Shown piece after piece: positions 45,424 through 54,500 of a stretch of 64,000 nt of DNA. Origin of the DNA: Pseudarthrobacter sp. L1SW (GTDB taxonomy: Bacteria; Actinomycetota; Actinomycetes; Actinomycetales; Micrococcaceae); contig NZ_CP078079.1 in NCBI RefSeq assembly GCF_020809045.1, positions 2,604,001-2,668,000 on the forward strand. The letters run 5' to 3'. Numbering within the stretch: position 1 is the first letter of the stretch; each line of letters starts with the position of its first letter. The notes beneath the pieces are model-generated. The model saw only the letters and a list, made by a program, of their open reading frames with translations. It searched no databases and had not been told where the DNA came from. A program made the position numbers and the translations under genes.

Positions 45424-47348
45424 GTTCCTTCCTTCGGGGACGACGCCGGTGCAAGCGAAGCGGTGCCCGTTTCCAGGACCAGCATGTTCCTGGAGCCCGG
45501 CCCACCGGGAAGCGTGATGTCCTCCGGCTCCAGCTGGACCGGCGACTTGTCGATCTCTTCTCCCTGGCGGAGCGGCAGCGTCAGGCGGAAGTTGGCGCCG
45601 CTGCCCTTTTTACCCCACGCCTGGAGCCAGCCGTTGTGCAGCTTAGTGTCTTCCATGGCGATGGACAGGCCAAGGCCGCTTCCGCCGGTAGTGCGGGCAC
45701 GTGCAGGGTCCGCCCGCCAGAAGCGGTCAAAGACGCGCGCCGCTTCCGCCGGCTCCATCCCGATGCCTTGGTCCCGGACGGCAATCCCGACGGCGGTCTG
45801 GCTTGCTGCCACGGTGACAGTGACGGGTTTTCCTTCGCCGTGCTCCACGGCGTTGAGGATCAGGTTCCGCAGGATCCTGTCTATACGGCGGGCATCCATC
45901 TCCACGATGACGGCACCTTCCGGCGCCCTGAGGACAATCTCGGAACCGTATTCGGCGGCCACCGGGGCCGCGCCCTCGATGGCGTGGGCAATCACCTGCA
46001 GGATGTCCTCCGCTTCCGCATCCAGTACCGCCACGCCGGCGTCGAACCGCGAGATCTCCAGCAGGTCTGAGAGGAGCGACTGGAAACGCTCCACCTGGTT
46101 GTAGAGCAGTTCGGCCGAACGCTTGTTGATGGGGTCGAAATCGTGGCGGGCGTCATACAGGACCTCTGCGGCCATCCGGACGGTGGTCAGCGGTGTCCGC
46201 AACTCGTGGGAAACGTCGGAGACGAAGCGCTGCTGCATCTGGGAAAGGGTTGCCAGCTGGGTGATCTGTTCCTGGAGGCTCGCTGCCATGTGGTTGAAGG
46301 ACGCGCCGAGCCGGGCCACTTCGTCCTCACCCCGGACCACCATGCGCTCCTGCAACTGGCCCGCTGCGAGTTTCTCGGAGACCATGGCGGCGTGACTGAC
46401 GGGGCTGACGACATTCCGGGTGACATACCAGGCGACTGCGCCGATCAGGAGCACCAGCACCGCCCCGCCTGCCCAGAGGACGCTCTGGATCTCGTCCAGG
46501 GTCTTCTGCGCGGTGTTGAGGTCATAGATCAGGTACAGCTCGTAGACGGTGCCGTTGAATGTCACTTTGTTGCCCACGGCAATACCGGGCCGGTCCTCGG
46601 TACCCACCGGGATGACCGTGGACGCCCAATACTGGTCCTTCCCGGATTCCTGCACGGCCTTGCGAAGCTCCGGCGGAATGACGCTGACGGTCAACTGGTC
46701 GGACGCCCGGGATTCAACCCAGCGGTTCCGCGGCTTGGTCTGTTCCGGCACGGCCTCGAAGACGTACCTTCGCTGGATGACAGAACCGCGGCCCTCCACT
46801 GCGTTCAGCGTGTCGTAGACGAGGGTGATCACACTGGCCTGGTCGGTGACCTGTGCGCCGTCGAACGTGTCCTGCACCTGCTTGACGTTATAGCGGGTCT
46901 CCGACTCGGCCTGCGTCAACCGCTCCTGGAAGAGGTTGTTGGCAATCTGGTTGGACAGGTACGCGCCCACCACCGCGAAAGACGTGACGGCCAGGAGCAG
47001 GGTGGTGAGGACCGTGCGGAACTGCAGGGACCGGCGCCACCGGCGGTGGAGGGAACGCCCGATGTAGCGCAGGGCAGGCAGGAAGCGGCGGACTCCGGTC
47101 TTGACCAGCCGGGCAACGCGCAGGCCCACGATCAGGGACCGCCGCTGCCAGAGGTGGGCGCGGAACGTCAGGCGGCGCAGCCGCAGGCTGATGGCATCCG
47201 TGTGTTCGGGGGGTGGCGGCGGGCCCGTGCCACTGTGATGCCCGGAAACTCCCCCGGGGGTGTATGGTCCCGCGGGAGTGGGCACGCCCGTACCGGGTGT
47301 ACCGCCGTGCGCCGCGGGTTCAGGCTCCTGCTTTGTAGCCGACACCAC
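45420..47348 (-). CDS. mtrB: Sensor histidine kinase MtrB
   Basis: A 642-residue membrane kinase. After a proline-rich cytoplasmic leader it has a first helix near 92-118, an extracytoplasmic sensor domain, a second helix near 290-310, a HAMP domain, the phosphoacceptor helix [12 protein letters not shown], and an ATPase domain ([39 protein letters not shown]). It phosphorylates MtrA and controls cell-wall remodelling and division. The GTG start at 47348 lies inside mtrA (29 bp overlap); a later start is possible because the leader is variable. Confidence 0.95.
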   Translation of the reverse strand: MVSATKQEPEPAAHGGTPGTGVPTPAGPYTPGGVSGHHSGTGPPPPPEHTDAISLRLRRLTFRAHLWQRRSLIVGLRVARLVKTGVRRFLPALRYIGRSLHRRWRRSLQFRTVLTTLLLAVTSFAVVGAYLSNQIANNLFQERLTQAESETRYNVKQVQDTFDGAQVTDQASVITLVYDTLNAVEGRGSVIQRRYVFEAVPEQTKPRNRWVESRASDQLTVSVIPPELRKAVQESGKDQYWASTVIPVGTEDRPGIAVGNKVTFNGTVYELYLIYDLNTAQKTLDEIQSVLWAGGAVLVLLIGAVAWYVTRNVVSPVSHAAMVSEKLAAGQLQERMVVRGEDEVARLGASFNHMAASLQEQITQLATLSQMQQRFVSDVSHELRTPLTTVRMAAEVLYDARHDFDPINKRSAELLYNQVERFQSLLSDLLEISRFDAGVAVLDAEAEDILQVIAHAIEGAAPVAAEYGSEIVLRAPEGAVIVEMDARRIDRILRNLILNAVEHGEGKPVTVTVAASQTAVGIAVRDQGIGMEPAEAARVFDRFWRADPARARTTGGSGLGLSIAMEDTKLHNGWLQAWGKKGSGANFRLTLPLRQGEEIDKSPVQLEPEDITLPGGPGSRNMLVLETGTASLAPASSPKEGT

Positions 47349-47994
47349 GCACCGTCAATACGACTTCCGGAGCTTCCGGATCCTGCTCGATCTTGGAACG
47401 GAGGCGCTGGACATGGACGTTCACCAGGCGCGTGTCCGCGGCGTGGCGGTAGCCCCACACCTGCTCGAGCAGCAGTTCGCGGGTGAACACCTGCCATGGC
47501 TTCCGGGCAAGGGCTACCAGGAGGTCGAACTCCAGTGGCGTCAGCGAGATCCGCTCATTGCCCCGGCTGACGGTGTGCCCGGCGACGTCGATCGTGATGT
47601 CGGCGATGCGCAATGTTTCGGGCGCCTTCTGGTCGCCGGGACGGAGCCGGGCACGGACGCGGGCCACGAGCTCGGCCGGCTTGAACGGCTTGGGCACATA
47701 GTCGTCGGCGCCGGATTCGAGTCCGCGGACGACGTCGGACGTGTCCGACTTGGCGGTGAGCATGACAATCGGAACATCCGACTCCGCGCGGATCTGCCGG
47801 CAGACCTCGATGCCGTCCACACCGGGAAGCATAAGGTCCAGCAATACCAGGTCCGGCCGGGATGACCGGAAAACGTCAAGCGCCTGGGCGCCGTCCGCGC
47901 AGAAGACGGGCTCGAAGCCGTCGTTGCGGAGAACAATTCCAATCATTTCGGCCAGCGCTTCGTCATCGTCTACCACCAGAATGCGTGCCTTCAT
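47320..47994 (-). CDS. mtrA: Response regulator MtrA
   Basis: A 224-residue OmpR/PhoB-type regulator. The receiver domain has the acidic pair DDD (9-11), phosphorylated Asp53, Thr80 and Lys102. The C-terminal winged helix has the usual ISLTPLEFDLLVALARKPWQVFTRELLLEQVWGY and RLVNVHVQRLRSKIE. MtrA controls wall hydrolase, dnaA and osmotic genes in actinobacteria. The ATG at 47994 follows an AAGGGA site. It is the first gene of mtrA-mtrB-lpqB and is divergent from the membrane protein operon starting at 48178. Confidence 0.97.
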   Translation of the reverse strand: MKARILVVDDDEALAEMIGIVLRNDGFEPVFCADGAQALDVFRSSRPDLVLLDLMLPGVDGIEVCRQIRAESDVPIVMLTAKSDTSDVVRGLESGADDYVPKPFKPAELVARVRARLRPGDQKAPETLRIADITIDVAGHTVSRGNERISLTPLEFDLLVALARKPWQVFTRELLLEQVWGYRHAADTRLVNVHVQRLRSKIEQDPEAPEVVLTVRGVGYKAGA

Positions 47995-48177
47995 AGCTAT
48001 ATATTCCCTTATCAGGATGGCTTTGTCCTATTGGACGCCCTCCGGCATGGCGGGGCGCTAGGATGCCCGACGCCGGAACTATAGGCTGGTGCCACGCCGG
48101 GCGTTTGCAGCGCCGCGCCTGAGCCAGTGGAGCGGGCGCCCCGCTGACGGCGCACTGGTACGGGGGAAGGAACATTG

Positions 48178-49554
48178 GTGTCACCACAGGATTCGGACGC
48201 GCAGGAGCCGCAGGACCGGCAGGCTGCCTGGCGGCACCCTTCCGGCCAGCAAACGCCGGGACCTCACCCGCCGGGACACGAGATTCCGGGACAACAACCT
48301 CCCGGCTGGCAGCAGGCACCGCAGCAGCCGTGGGGTCCGCCGACGTGGCAGCAGCCGTCGCAGCAGCAGCCCTGGGGCCAGCCCGGTTCTGCCTACCCTG
48401 GGCCTCCGCAGCCCCGCTATCCGAGCCAGCACGGTCCGAACCAGCATTATCCGAACCAGGGCACTTCCTTTGGCCAACCGCGGTATGTGGCTCCCCCGAA
48501 GCCGGGGATCGTCCCGCTGCGTCCGCTGATGTTCGGGGAGATCATGGACGGTTCCTTCCAGGTGATCCGGCGGAACGCGAAGGCCATGCTGGGCGCTTCG
48601 CTGCTGGCGCAGTCCCTCGCCGCCATCCTTACGGCTGTCCTCACAGCTGCCACGGCAACGTCGATGGTCTCCGTCGAAGCCTGGGCCAGCAGCACCAGTG
48701 ATGCCGACCTGGCAGCCCTCGGCCTGGGATTCGCCGCCGCCGTCCTGCTGGTGGCCGTCCTCACCCTCTTCATCGCCTCGGTCCTGCAGGGCGCCATGGT
48801 GGTGCCCGTGGCGCGTTCCATCCTCAACCGGCCCACCAGTTTCAAGCAGATGTGGTCCCTTGCCCGCCCGCGGGTCGGAGCGCTTGTCCGGCTCGCTGCC
48901 CTGCTGATGGCCGCCACCCTGCTGGCGATGCTTGTCCCCGCAGCGTTGGCCGTCGCGCTGACCGCAACCATGCAAGGGATGGGCATCCTGTTGCTCATCC
49001 CCCTGTTCCTCGGCTTTGTTGCCCTGTACGTCTGGATCTACGTGAAGCTGATGGTGGCCCCGGCCGCCGTCGTCATCGAGGAACTCGGCGCCCGGGCTGG
49101 CCTGCGCCGATCGTGGGAACTGACCCGGGCCAACTGGTGGCGGATCCTGGGGATCACGCTTGTGGTGGGCATCATGGTGGCAATTGTCAGCCAGATCGTC
49201 ATGATCCCGGTGGGACTGCTGCCCCCGCTGGTGGCCAGTTTCCTTTCCCCCCACGGCGGCAACGGACAGGACATGGCCATTGCCGTCGCGATCGGCATCG
49301 TCACGGCCATCCTCGGTGCCCTGGCGGGGGCCCTCGGCTACGCCTTCCAGACGTCCGTCATGGCACTGATCTACATGGACCTCCGGATGAGGAAGGACGG
49401 ACTGGATATCTCGCTGCTCCGCCAGATGGAGACGGGCGCCGATCCGGACGGCGTCCCAGGCCGCGGCCACGTAACGGGCAGGCCCGGCTGGAACCCACAC
49501 GGCTGGAACCCAGGACCCGGACCGGCGGCAGGGGCATGGCCGGATGGCCGCTGA
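48178..49554 (+). CDS. Multi-helix membrane protein with Pro/Gln-rich N-terminus
   Basis: A 458-residue protein. Residues 1-105 are low-complexity, rich in Pro, Gln and Gly. A PLMFGEIMDGSFQVIRRNAKAML segment then opens a membrane domain of about six helices, similar to the glycerophosphodiester phosphodiesterase membrane domain found without the enzyme in many actinobacteria. The tail is Pro/Gly-rich. The GTG at 48178 is chosen with GGGGGAAGGA about 7 bp upstream; a TTG directly before it is also in frame. It overlaps the DUF4129 gene by 11 bp. The function is unknown; probably part of the MoxR module. Confidence 0.85.
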   Translation: MSPQDSDAQEPQDRQAAWRHPSGQQTPGPHPPGHEIPGQQPPGWQQAPQQPWGPPTWQQPSQQQPWGQPGSAYPGPPQPRYPSQHGPNQHYPNQGTSFGQPRYVAPPKPGIVPLRPLMFGEIMDGSFQVIRRNAKAMLGASLLAQSLAAILTAVLTAATATSMVSVEAWASSTSDADLAALGLGFAAAVLLVAVLTLFIASVLQGAMVVPVARSILNRPTSFKQMWSLARPRVGALVRLAALLMAATLLAMLVPAALAVALTATMQGMGILLLIPLFLGFVALYVWIYVKLMVAPAAVVIEELGARAGLRRSWELTRANWWRILGITLVVGIMVAIVSQIVMIPVGLLPPLVASFLSPHGGNGQDMAIAVAIGIVTAILGALAGALGYAFQTSVMALIYMDLRMRKDGLDISLLRQMETGADPDGVPGRGHVTGRPGWNPHGWNPGPGPAAGAWPDGR

Positions 49555-50251
49555 ACCCCCGGTCCTGCCCGGCGCAGAGGAGGCCCGCCGCTGGGCCGCC
49601 GAGGAACTGGCAAAACCCGAGTACCGGGAAGCTGCTCCGGGCTGGCTCGAGGCGCTCTGGCAGGGCTTCGTGGACTGGCTCCAGTCCTTGGACGGTTCCG
49701 CAGCTGAGGGGAGCACGGTGCCCAGCCCGGTCATTGGGATCGTCATCGCCGTGGTGATCGCGGCCGCCGTGATTATCGCCAAGCCACGGCTGAATCCGAA
49801 AGCGCGGCGGGCCAAAAACGTGTTCGAACCAGACAGCGTTTTGACACCCGCGGACTACCGGCAGCGCGCCGAGGCGTCCGCCGCGGCCGGGAAGTGGGGG
49901 GACGCCGTCGTCGACCTCTTCCGTGCGCTGGTCCGCTCTGCCGAGGACCGCACCATCCTCGATCCGCAGCCGGGGCGGACGGCTGATGAGGTGGCCCGTG
50001 AACTGGCTGCACCGTTCGGCGCCGAGGCGGAACGCCTGGGCAGGGCAGCCGGGACCTTTGACGCCATCCGGTACGGGAACCGGACGGCAGACGCCGCCGA
50101 CTATGAGGCAATGGCCAGCCTGGACAACGCGCTCGAAGCCATGAAGCCGGCGCGCACCACGGGCCGGCAGGAACGGGCCCAGCCGGATCAGGCCCAGCCG
50201 GATCAGGCACAGCAGGTACCCCTGGCGCCGGACAGGGCGGCACGGCCATGA
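49544..50251 (+). CDS. DUF4129 domain membrane protein
   Basis: A 235-residue protein with a short N-terminal helix region (ARRWAAEELAKPEYREAAPGWLEALWQGFVDWL), one membrane helix near 63-80, and a DUF4129 domain (DYRQRAEASAAAGKWGDAVVDLFRALVRSAEDR, GRTADEVARELA). The C-terminus has a short QPDQA repeat. DUF4129 proteins accompany MoxR ATPases and transglutaminase-like or DUF58 proteins. It overlaps its neighbours at both ends (11 and 4 bp). Confidence 0.87.
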   Translation: MAAEPPVLPGAEEARRWAAEELAKPEYREAAPGWLEALWQGFVDWLQSLDGSAAEGSTVPSPVIGIVIAVVIAAAVIIAKPRLNPKARRAKNVFEPDSVLTPADYRQRAEASAAAGKWGDAVVDLFRALVRSAEDRTILDPQPGRTADEVARELAAPFGAEAERLGRAAGTFDAIRYGNRTADAADYEAMASLDNALEAMKPARTTGRQERAQPDQAQPDQAQQVPLAPDRAARP

Positions 50252-51456
50252 CCGCCGTCGTTCGCGCACCCGCAACCCAGGAGGGGCCCGGGCCGGGACA
50301 AGACAGCGCCCCGGGGAAAGCCGGCAGCATGCCGGGGTGGCTGGGCCGCCACCGCACACCCGCGGCACTGTGGGCCGTGGTGGCCGCAGCCCTGGCCCTG
50401 GTTCTCTGGGCGCAGCTGGCCCCTCAAGGAGATGCCGTTCCCTTGTCCCCCAACAACGCCGGCCCAACCGGCGCGCGGGCCGTTACGCAGATCCTTGGCC
50501 GGCACGGCGTCGAGGTCCACGCCGCCGGGAATTTCGAGGCGGCCATGGCGGCGCTGGAGGCGGGAGCCTCCCCCACCCTCCTGCTGTATGACAGGGGCGG
50601 TTTCCTCGACGAGCCGCGGCTCCAGGAACTGGCGGCGTCCGCGGAAAGGGTGGTGCTGGTTTCGCCCAGGCTGCCGACCCTCGCGGCGCTCAGCAGCAGC
50701 ATCCACCAGGCAGGGGTGGTGCCGGACGCGTCCCCCGAGCTGGAGCCCGGGTGCGGCCTCCCCGATGCGGAAGCGGCCGGACCGGTTTCCGGCAAGTCAG
50801 GCTTTATCTACGACGGCGGCACCTCCTGTTACCGGCCCGCCGGTTCTCCCGCCGGGGTGCTTGCCATGGAGGACAACGGCAGGCTCACGGTCCTGGGAAG
50901 CACCGGCATCCTCAACAACGACCGCCTGGACGACCTCGGCCACGCGGCGTTGGCCGTCCGCACCCTCGGCGCCTCCCCGGACCTGGTCTGGTACCTTCCC
51001 ACCGTCGAGGACCTGCAAACCGGCAGCTCCCCGCAAACCCTCGACGAACTCGCCCCGGACTGGGTGCGTTTCCTTGGGCCGTGGCTCGCCCTGGTGGCGG
51101 CGGCCGCAATCGCCTGGCGGGGCAGGCGCCTTGGCCCGCTGGTGTTCGAGCCCCTGCCCGTGGTGGTCAAGGCTGTGGAGACGGCAGAGGGCAGGGCCCG
51201 GCTGTACCACGATTCCCATGCCGTGGACCAGGCCCGGGACAATCTCCGGGCCGGAACCCTGGTGCGGCTCTCCGGGCATTTGCGGCTGGGTGCCGGGTCC
51301 ACTGCCGCCCAGGTGATCGACGCCGCCGCCCAGCACCTCGGGCAGCCGGCCCGGCAACTCCACCAACTCGTCAACGAACATCCCCGCACCGAGGCACGGC
51401 TGGTTGCCTGGTCGCGGGAACTGGACACCCTAGAGAAAGAAGTCAAAAGCCGATGA
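50248..51456 (+). CDS. DUF4350 domain membrane protein
   Basis: A 402-residue protein. A first membrane helix (ALWAVVAAALALVLWAQLAP, about 37-56) is followed by the DUF4350 domain (LSPNNAGPTGARAVTQILGRHGVEV, TLLLYDRGGFLDEPRLQEL), then a second helix (LALVVAAAAIAWRG-like, near 275-292) and a charged C-terminal domain with LYHDSHAVDQARDNLRAGTLVRL. It begins with ATGA overlapping the DUF4129 gene and ends with ATGA overlapping the MoxR gene. It is likely a structural partner of the MoxR complex; no biochemical role is known to me. Confidence 0.88.
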   Translation: MTAVVRAPATQEGPGPGQDSAPGKAGSMPGWLGRHRTPAALWAVVAAALALVLWAQLAPQGDAVPLSPNNAGPTGARAVTQILGRHGVEVHAAGNFEAAMAALEAGASPTLLLYDRGGFLDEPRLQELAASAERVVLVSPRLPTLAALSSSIHQAGVVPDASPELEPGCGLPDAEAAGPVSGKSGFIYDGGTSCYRPAGSPAGVLAMEDNGRLTVLGSTGILNNDRLDDLGHAALAVRTLGASPDLVWYLPTVEDLQTGSSPQTLDELAPDWVRFLGPWLALVAAAAIAWRGRRLGPLVFEPLPVVVKAVETAEGRARLYHDSHAVDQARDNLRAGTLVRLSGHLRLGAGSTAAQVIDAAAQHLGQPARQLHQLVNEHPRTEARLVAWSRELDTLEKEVKSR

Positions 51457-52448
51457 GCGAGCAAGGCAGCGGCCCCCGGGTCCTGGACCACATGGAACAC
51501 GATGCCGCCCGGCAGGCCCTCCTGGACGTGCGCCACGAGGTGGCCAAGGCGGTGGTGGGGCAGGACGCCACCGTGACCGGACTGTTGATCGCGCTGCTCT
51601 CGCAGGGGCACGTGCTCCTGGAGGGCGTTCCCGGCGTGGCGAAAACCCTGCTGGTGCGTGCGTTGTCCGCGGCGTTGAGCCTGGACACCAAGCGCGTCCA
51701 GTTCACTCCGGACCTGATGCCCGGCGACATTACAGGGTCGCTGGTTTATGACTCGCACACCTCCGAATTCACCTTCCGGGAGGGGCCGGTCTTCACCAAC
51801 ATCCTGCTGGCGGACGAGATCAACCGGACGCCTCCCAAAACCCAGGCCTCCCTGCTGGAGGCCATGGAGGAGCGGCAGGTGTCCGTGGACGGCGAATCGC
51901 GGCCGCTGCCGGCTCCGTTCCTGGTCGCCGCCACCCAGAACCCGGTGGAATACGAAGGCACCTACCCGCTGCCCGAGGCGCAGCTTGACCGGTTCCTGCT
52001 CAAGCTGACCATGCCGCTGCCCGGGCGCCAGGACGAAATGGAGGTCATCCGGCGCCACGCCGCCGGCTTCGACCCCAGGGACCTAACCGCTGCCGGTGTC
52101 CGCGCCGTGGCAGGCGCGGAAGACCTGGCACGGGCGCGGCAGGCGGTGGCTTCCGTGGCCGTGGACCCTGAGGTCATCGCCTACATCGTGGACCTGGTGC
52201 GGGCCACCCGCTCGGCACCTTCCTTCCTCCTTGGCGTCTCGCCCCGCGGCGCCACCGCCCTGCTGAACACCTCCCGGTCATGGGCCTGGCTCTCCGGCAG
52301 GAGCTTTGTCACCCCCGACGACGTCAAAGCCCTGGCCCTCCCCTGCCTGCGGCACCGCGTAGCGCTCCAGCCCGAAGCCCAAATGGACGGAGTACGGGTG
52401 GACGACGTACTGGGCAGCATCCTGGCGTCCGTTCCCGTTCCGCGCTGA
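51453..52448 (+). CDS. MoxR-family AAA+ ATPase
   Basis: A 331-residue AAA+ protein. Walker A is GVPGVAKT (about residues 57-65), Walker B is ILLADEINR, followed by PPKTQASLLEAMEERQV, sensor 1 AATQNPVEYEG and the helical lid with SPRGATALL. MoxR ATPases act as chaperones that insert cofactors or mature protein complexes, commonly with von Willebrand or DUF58 proteins. The start ATG overlaps the DUF4350 stop and its stop shares one base with the next start. Confidence 0.95.
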   Translation: MSEQGSGPRVLDHMEHDAARQALLDVRHEVAKAVVGQDATVTGLLIALLSQGHVLLEGVPGVAKTLLVRALSAALSLDTKRVQFTPDLMPGDITGSLVYDSHTSEFTFREGPVFTNILLADEINRTPPKTQASLLEAMEERQVSVDGESRPLPAPFLVAATQNPVEYEGTYPLPEAQLDRFLLKLTMPLPGRQDEMEVIRRHAAGFDPRDLTAAGVRAVAGAEDLARARQAVASVAVDPEVIAYIVDLVRATRSAPSFLLGVSPRGATALLNTSRSWAWLSGRSFVTPDDVKALALPCLRHRVALQPEAQMDGVRVDDVLGSILASVPVPR

Positions 52449-53740
52449 TGGCCGTCTCCGGGCGTTTTGTGCTGCTGGTGCTGCTCGGTGTGGTGCCGGT
52501 CCTGCTGCTTCCGAACTGGGGAACGGTGCTGCTGGTGGCTGCCGCGCTGACGGCCCTTGCCGCCGTCGACCTCCTGCTCGCGGCCTCGCCGCGCCGGGTG
52601 CGCGTCCTGCGTTCCGAGCCTGGAAACGTCACGCTGCATGCGGGCGTGGACGCCGTGCTGAAAGTGCAGAACGACGGCGGCCGGCGGCTCCGCGGCGTCA
52701 TCCGCGATGCGTGGCAACCGTCGGCGGGAGCACAGGACCCGGTACAGGACATCGATGTTCCCGCCGGCGAAGGCAGGCGCGTCACCGTGCGGCTGCGGCC
52801 CGTCCGGCGTGGGGACCTGAAGGCGCCGCACGCCACCCTCCGATCTTTCGGCCCGCTGCTGCTGGCGGCGCGCCAGCGGACCATCGATTGCCCCGGTTCG
52901 CTGCGGGTGTTGCCGCCTTTCCATGCCCGCCGGCACCTGCCGTCAAAGCTGCGTAAACTGCGCGAGCTGGATGGCAAGGCCGCGGTGCAGATCCGCGGCG
53001 CGGGCACCGAGTTCGATTCACTGCGTGACTACGTCCGGGGAGACGACGTCCGCTCCATCGACTGGCGGGCCACCGCCCGCCGGTCAGCGGTGGTGGTGCG
53101 GACCTGGCGGCCTGAACGGGACCGGCGGGTGGTCATGGTCCTGGACACGTCACGGACGTCGGCGGCAAGGATCGACGACGAAACCCGACTGGACACGGGC
53201 ATGGAAGCGGCACTCCTGCTGGGGGTACTGGCCGAGCGGGGCGGGGACCGGGTGGACTTCCTGGCGTTTGACCGCCGAACCCGCGCCCGGGCGGGCTCTG
53301 CCGGGCAGGGGAACCTCCTGGGCCAGTTGGTCCAGGCGATGGCCCCGCTGGAGGCCGAACTCATCGAGATGGACTGGCCGGCGGTCCCCGCCCAGGTCCG
53401 CGCCGTTTCCGCGCACCGCTCCCTGGTGGTGCTGCTGACATCGCTCGACGGCGGCGCACCGGAGGAAGGCCTCCTTCCCGTCGCGGCACAGCTGGCGCGT
53501 CAGCACGTCGTGGTGGTGGCGGCCGTCCGGGACCCTCAGCTGGGTGCCATGCTCCAGGAACGCGGCGATGCGGCAGGCGTATTCCGCGCAGCCGCCGCGG
53601 AGCGGGCGCTGCTGCAGCGCGCGGCCATCAGCGCCGAACTCAGGCAGCAAGGCGTGGAAGTGGTGGACGCCGAACCGCACCAGCTGCCCCCGAAGCTGGC
53701 CGACATGTACATCAGGCTCAAGGCGGCCGGTACATTGTGA
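52448..53740 (+). CDS. DUF58 domain protein
   Basis: A 430-residue protein with two N-terminal membrane helices (about 7-45), a beta-rich segment and the DUF58 block GTEFDSLRDYVRGDDVRSIDWRATARR, followed by a von Willebrand A-like part (VVMVLDTSRTS, with the MIDAS-like DTS). It is the usual substrate or partner of MoxR ATPases. The ATG shares one base with the MoxR stop (TGATG). It closes the overlapping operon; the DUF4166 gene follows after 40 bp. Confidence 0.92.
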   Translation: MAVSGRFVLLVLLGVVPVLLLPNWGTVLLVAAALTALAAVDLLLAASPRRVRVLRSEPGNVTLHAGVDAVLKVQNDGGRRLRGVIRDAWQPSAGAQDPVQDIDVPAGEGRRVTVRLRPVRRGDLKAPHATLRSFGPLLLAARQRTIDCPGSLRVLPPFHARRHLPSKLRKLRELDGKAAVQIRGAGTEFDSLRDYVRGDDVRSIDWRATARRSAVVVRTWRPERDRRVVMVLDTSRTSAARIDDETRLDTGMEAALLLGVLAERGGDRVDFLAFDRRTRARAGSAGQGNLLGQLVQAMAPLEAELIEMDWPAVPAQVRAVSAHRSLVVLLTSLDGGAPEEGLLPVAAQLARQHVVVVAAVRDPQLGAMLQERGDAAGVFRAAAAERALLQRAAISAELRQQGVEVVDAEPHQLPPKLADMYIRLKAAGTL

Positions 53741-53780
53741 GGTCACAGCACGTTGTTCCCGCCCTTTCGCAGGAGGTCCC

Positions 53781-54494
53781 ATGAACGTCCCCATCTACCA
53801 GCAGGCGCTCGGCACGGGCTTTTCCCGGCTCCAGCCCGAGCTGCAGGACTACTTTTCCCTGGTTCCGGGTTCCGGCAGCTACGGGGTGGGCGAAGGGACC
53901 TTCGACGTCGTGGGCTGCCGGCAGGAATGGCTGCGCCCCCTGCTGAGGCTGACCAGCGGGGAGGAGGCATTCTTCCCTGAGTACGGCGAGAACGTCCCTT
54001 TCCGGATTGAGAACCATGCCCACCAGGACCCCTTTGGCCGCTCCAGCCTGACAGCCCGCCGCGAGATCCGGTTCCCGGGCCGGACGCGGATCTTCCAGGA
54101 CACCACCAGCGCCACCCGCCGGGACGGCGCCTCCCAGCTGGTGGACTACGTGGGACGGTACCGGCGGCTGGTGACCGACCTGAACTTGAGTGTCACGCCG
54201 GAGGGCCGGCTTCGCGGGGTGTCCGAGGCATCCCGGCTCTTTCTTGGCCCACTCCGCATCCCGCTTCCCGCCGCCTTGGATGCCAAAGCCTACGCGGAGC
54301 AGTGGTGGGACCCGGCAGAAGGCAGCAATGGCAGGCACCGCATCCAGGTGAAGGTCATCCAGCCGCAGATCGGCCTGGTGCTGGTCTACGCCGGTGCTTT
54401 CGACTACCGGCTGCGCCCCTACACCGGCGGCAGTTCGGCGCAGAGTTTCCTGCCGCGCTACGCACAGCCGGACCGCTGGGAAAACCGGGTCTGA
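53781..54494 (+). CDS. DUF4166 domain protein
   Basis: A 237-residue soluble protein starting at ATG 53781 with AGGAGG 5 bp upstream; the open frame reaches further left but overlaps the DUF58 gene. The sequence MNVPIYQQALGTGFSRLQPELQDYFSL and RIENHAHQDPFGRSSLTARREIRFPGRTRIFQDTT, ending in VYAGAFDYRLR, is of the DUF4166 type. The fold is probably a beta-barrel lipid- or ligand-binding one; the function is unknown. It converges on the MetE-like gene with a 6 bp gap. Confidence 0.8.
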   Translation: MNVPIYQQALGTGFSRLQPELQDYFSLVPGSGSYGVGEGTFDVVGCRQEWLRPLLRLTSGEEAFFPEYGENVPFRIENHAHQDPFGRSSLTARREIRFPGRTRIFQDTTSATRRDGASQLVDYVGRYRRLVTDLNLSVTPEGRLRGVSEASRLFLGPLRIPLPAALDAKAYAEQWWDPAEGSNGRHRIQVKVIQPQIGLVLVYAGAFDYRLRPYTGGSSAQSFLPRYAQPDRWENRV

Positions 54495-54500
54495 CCCCTG

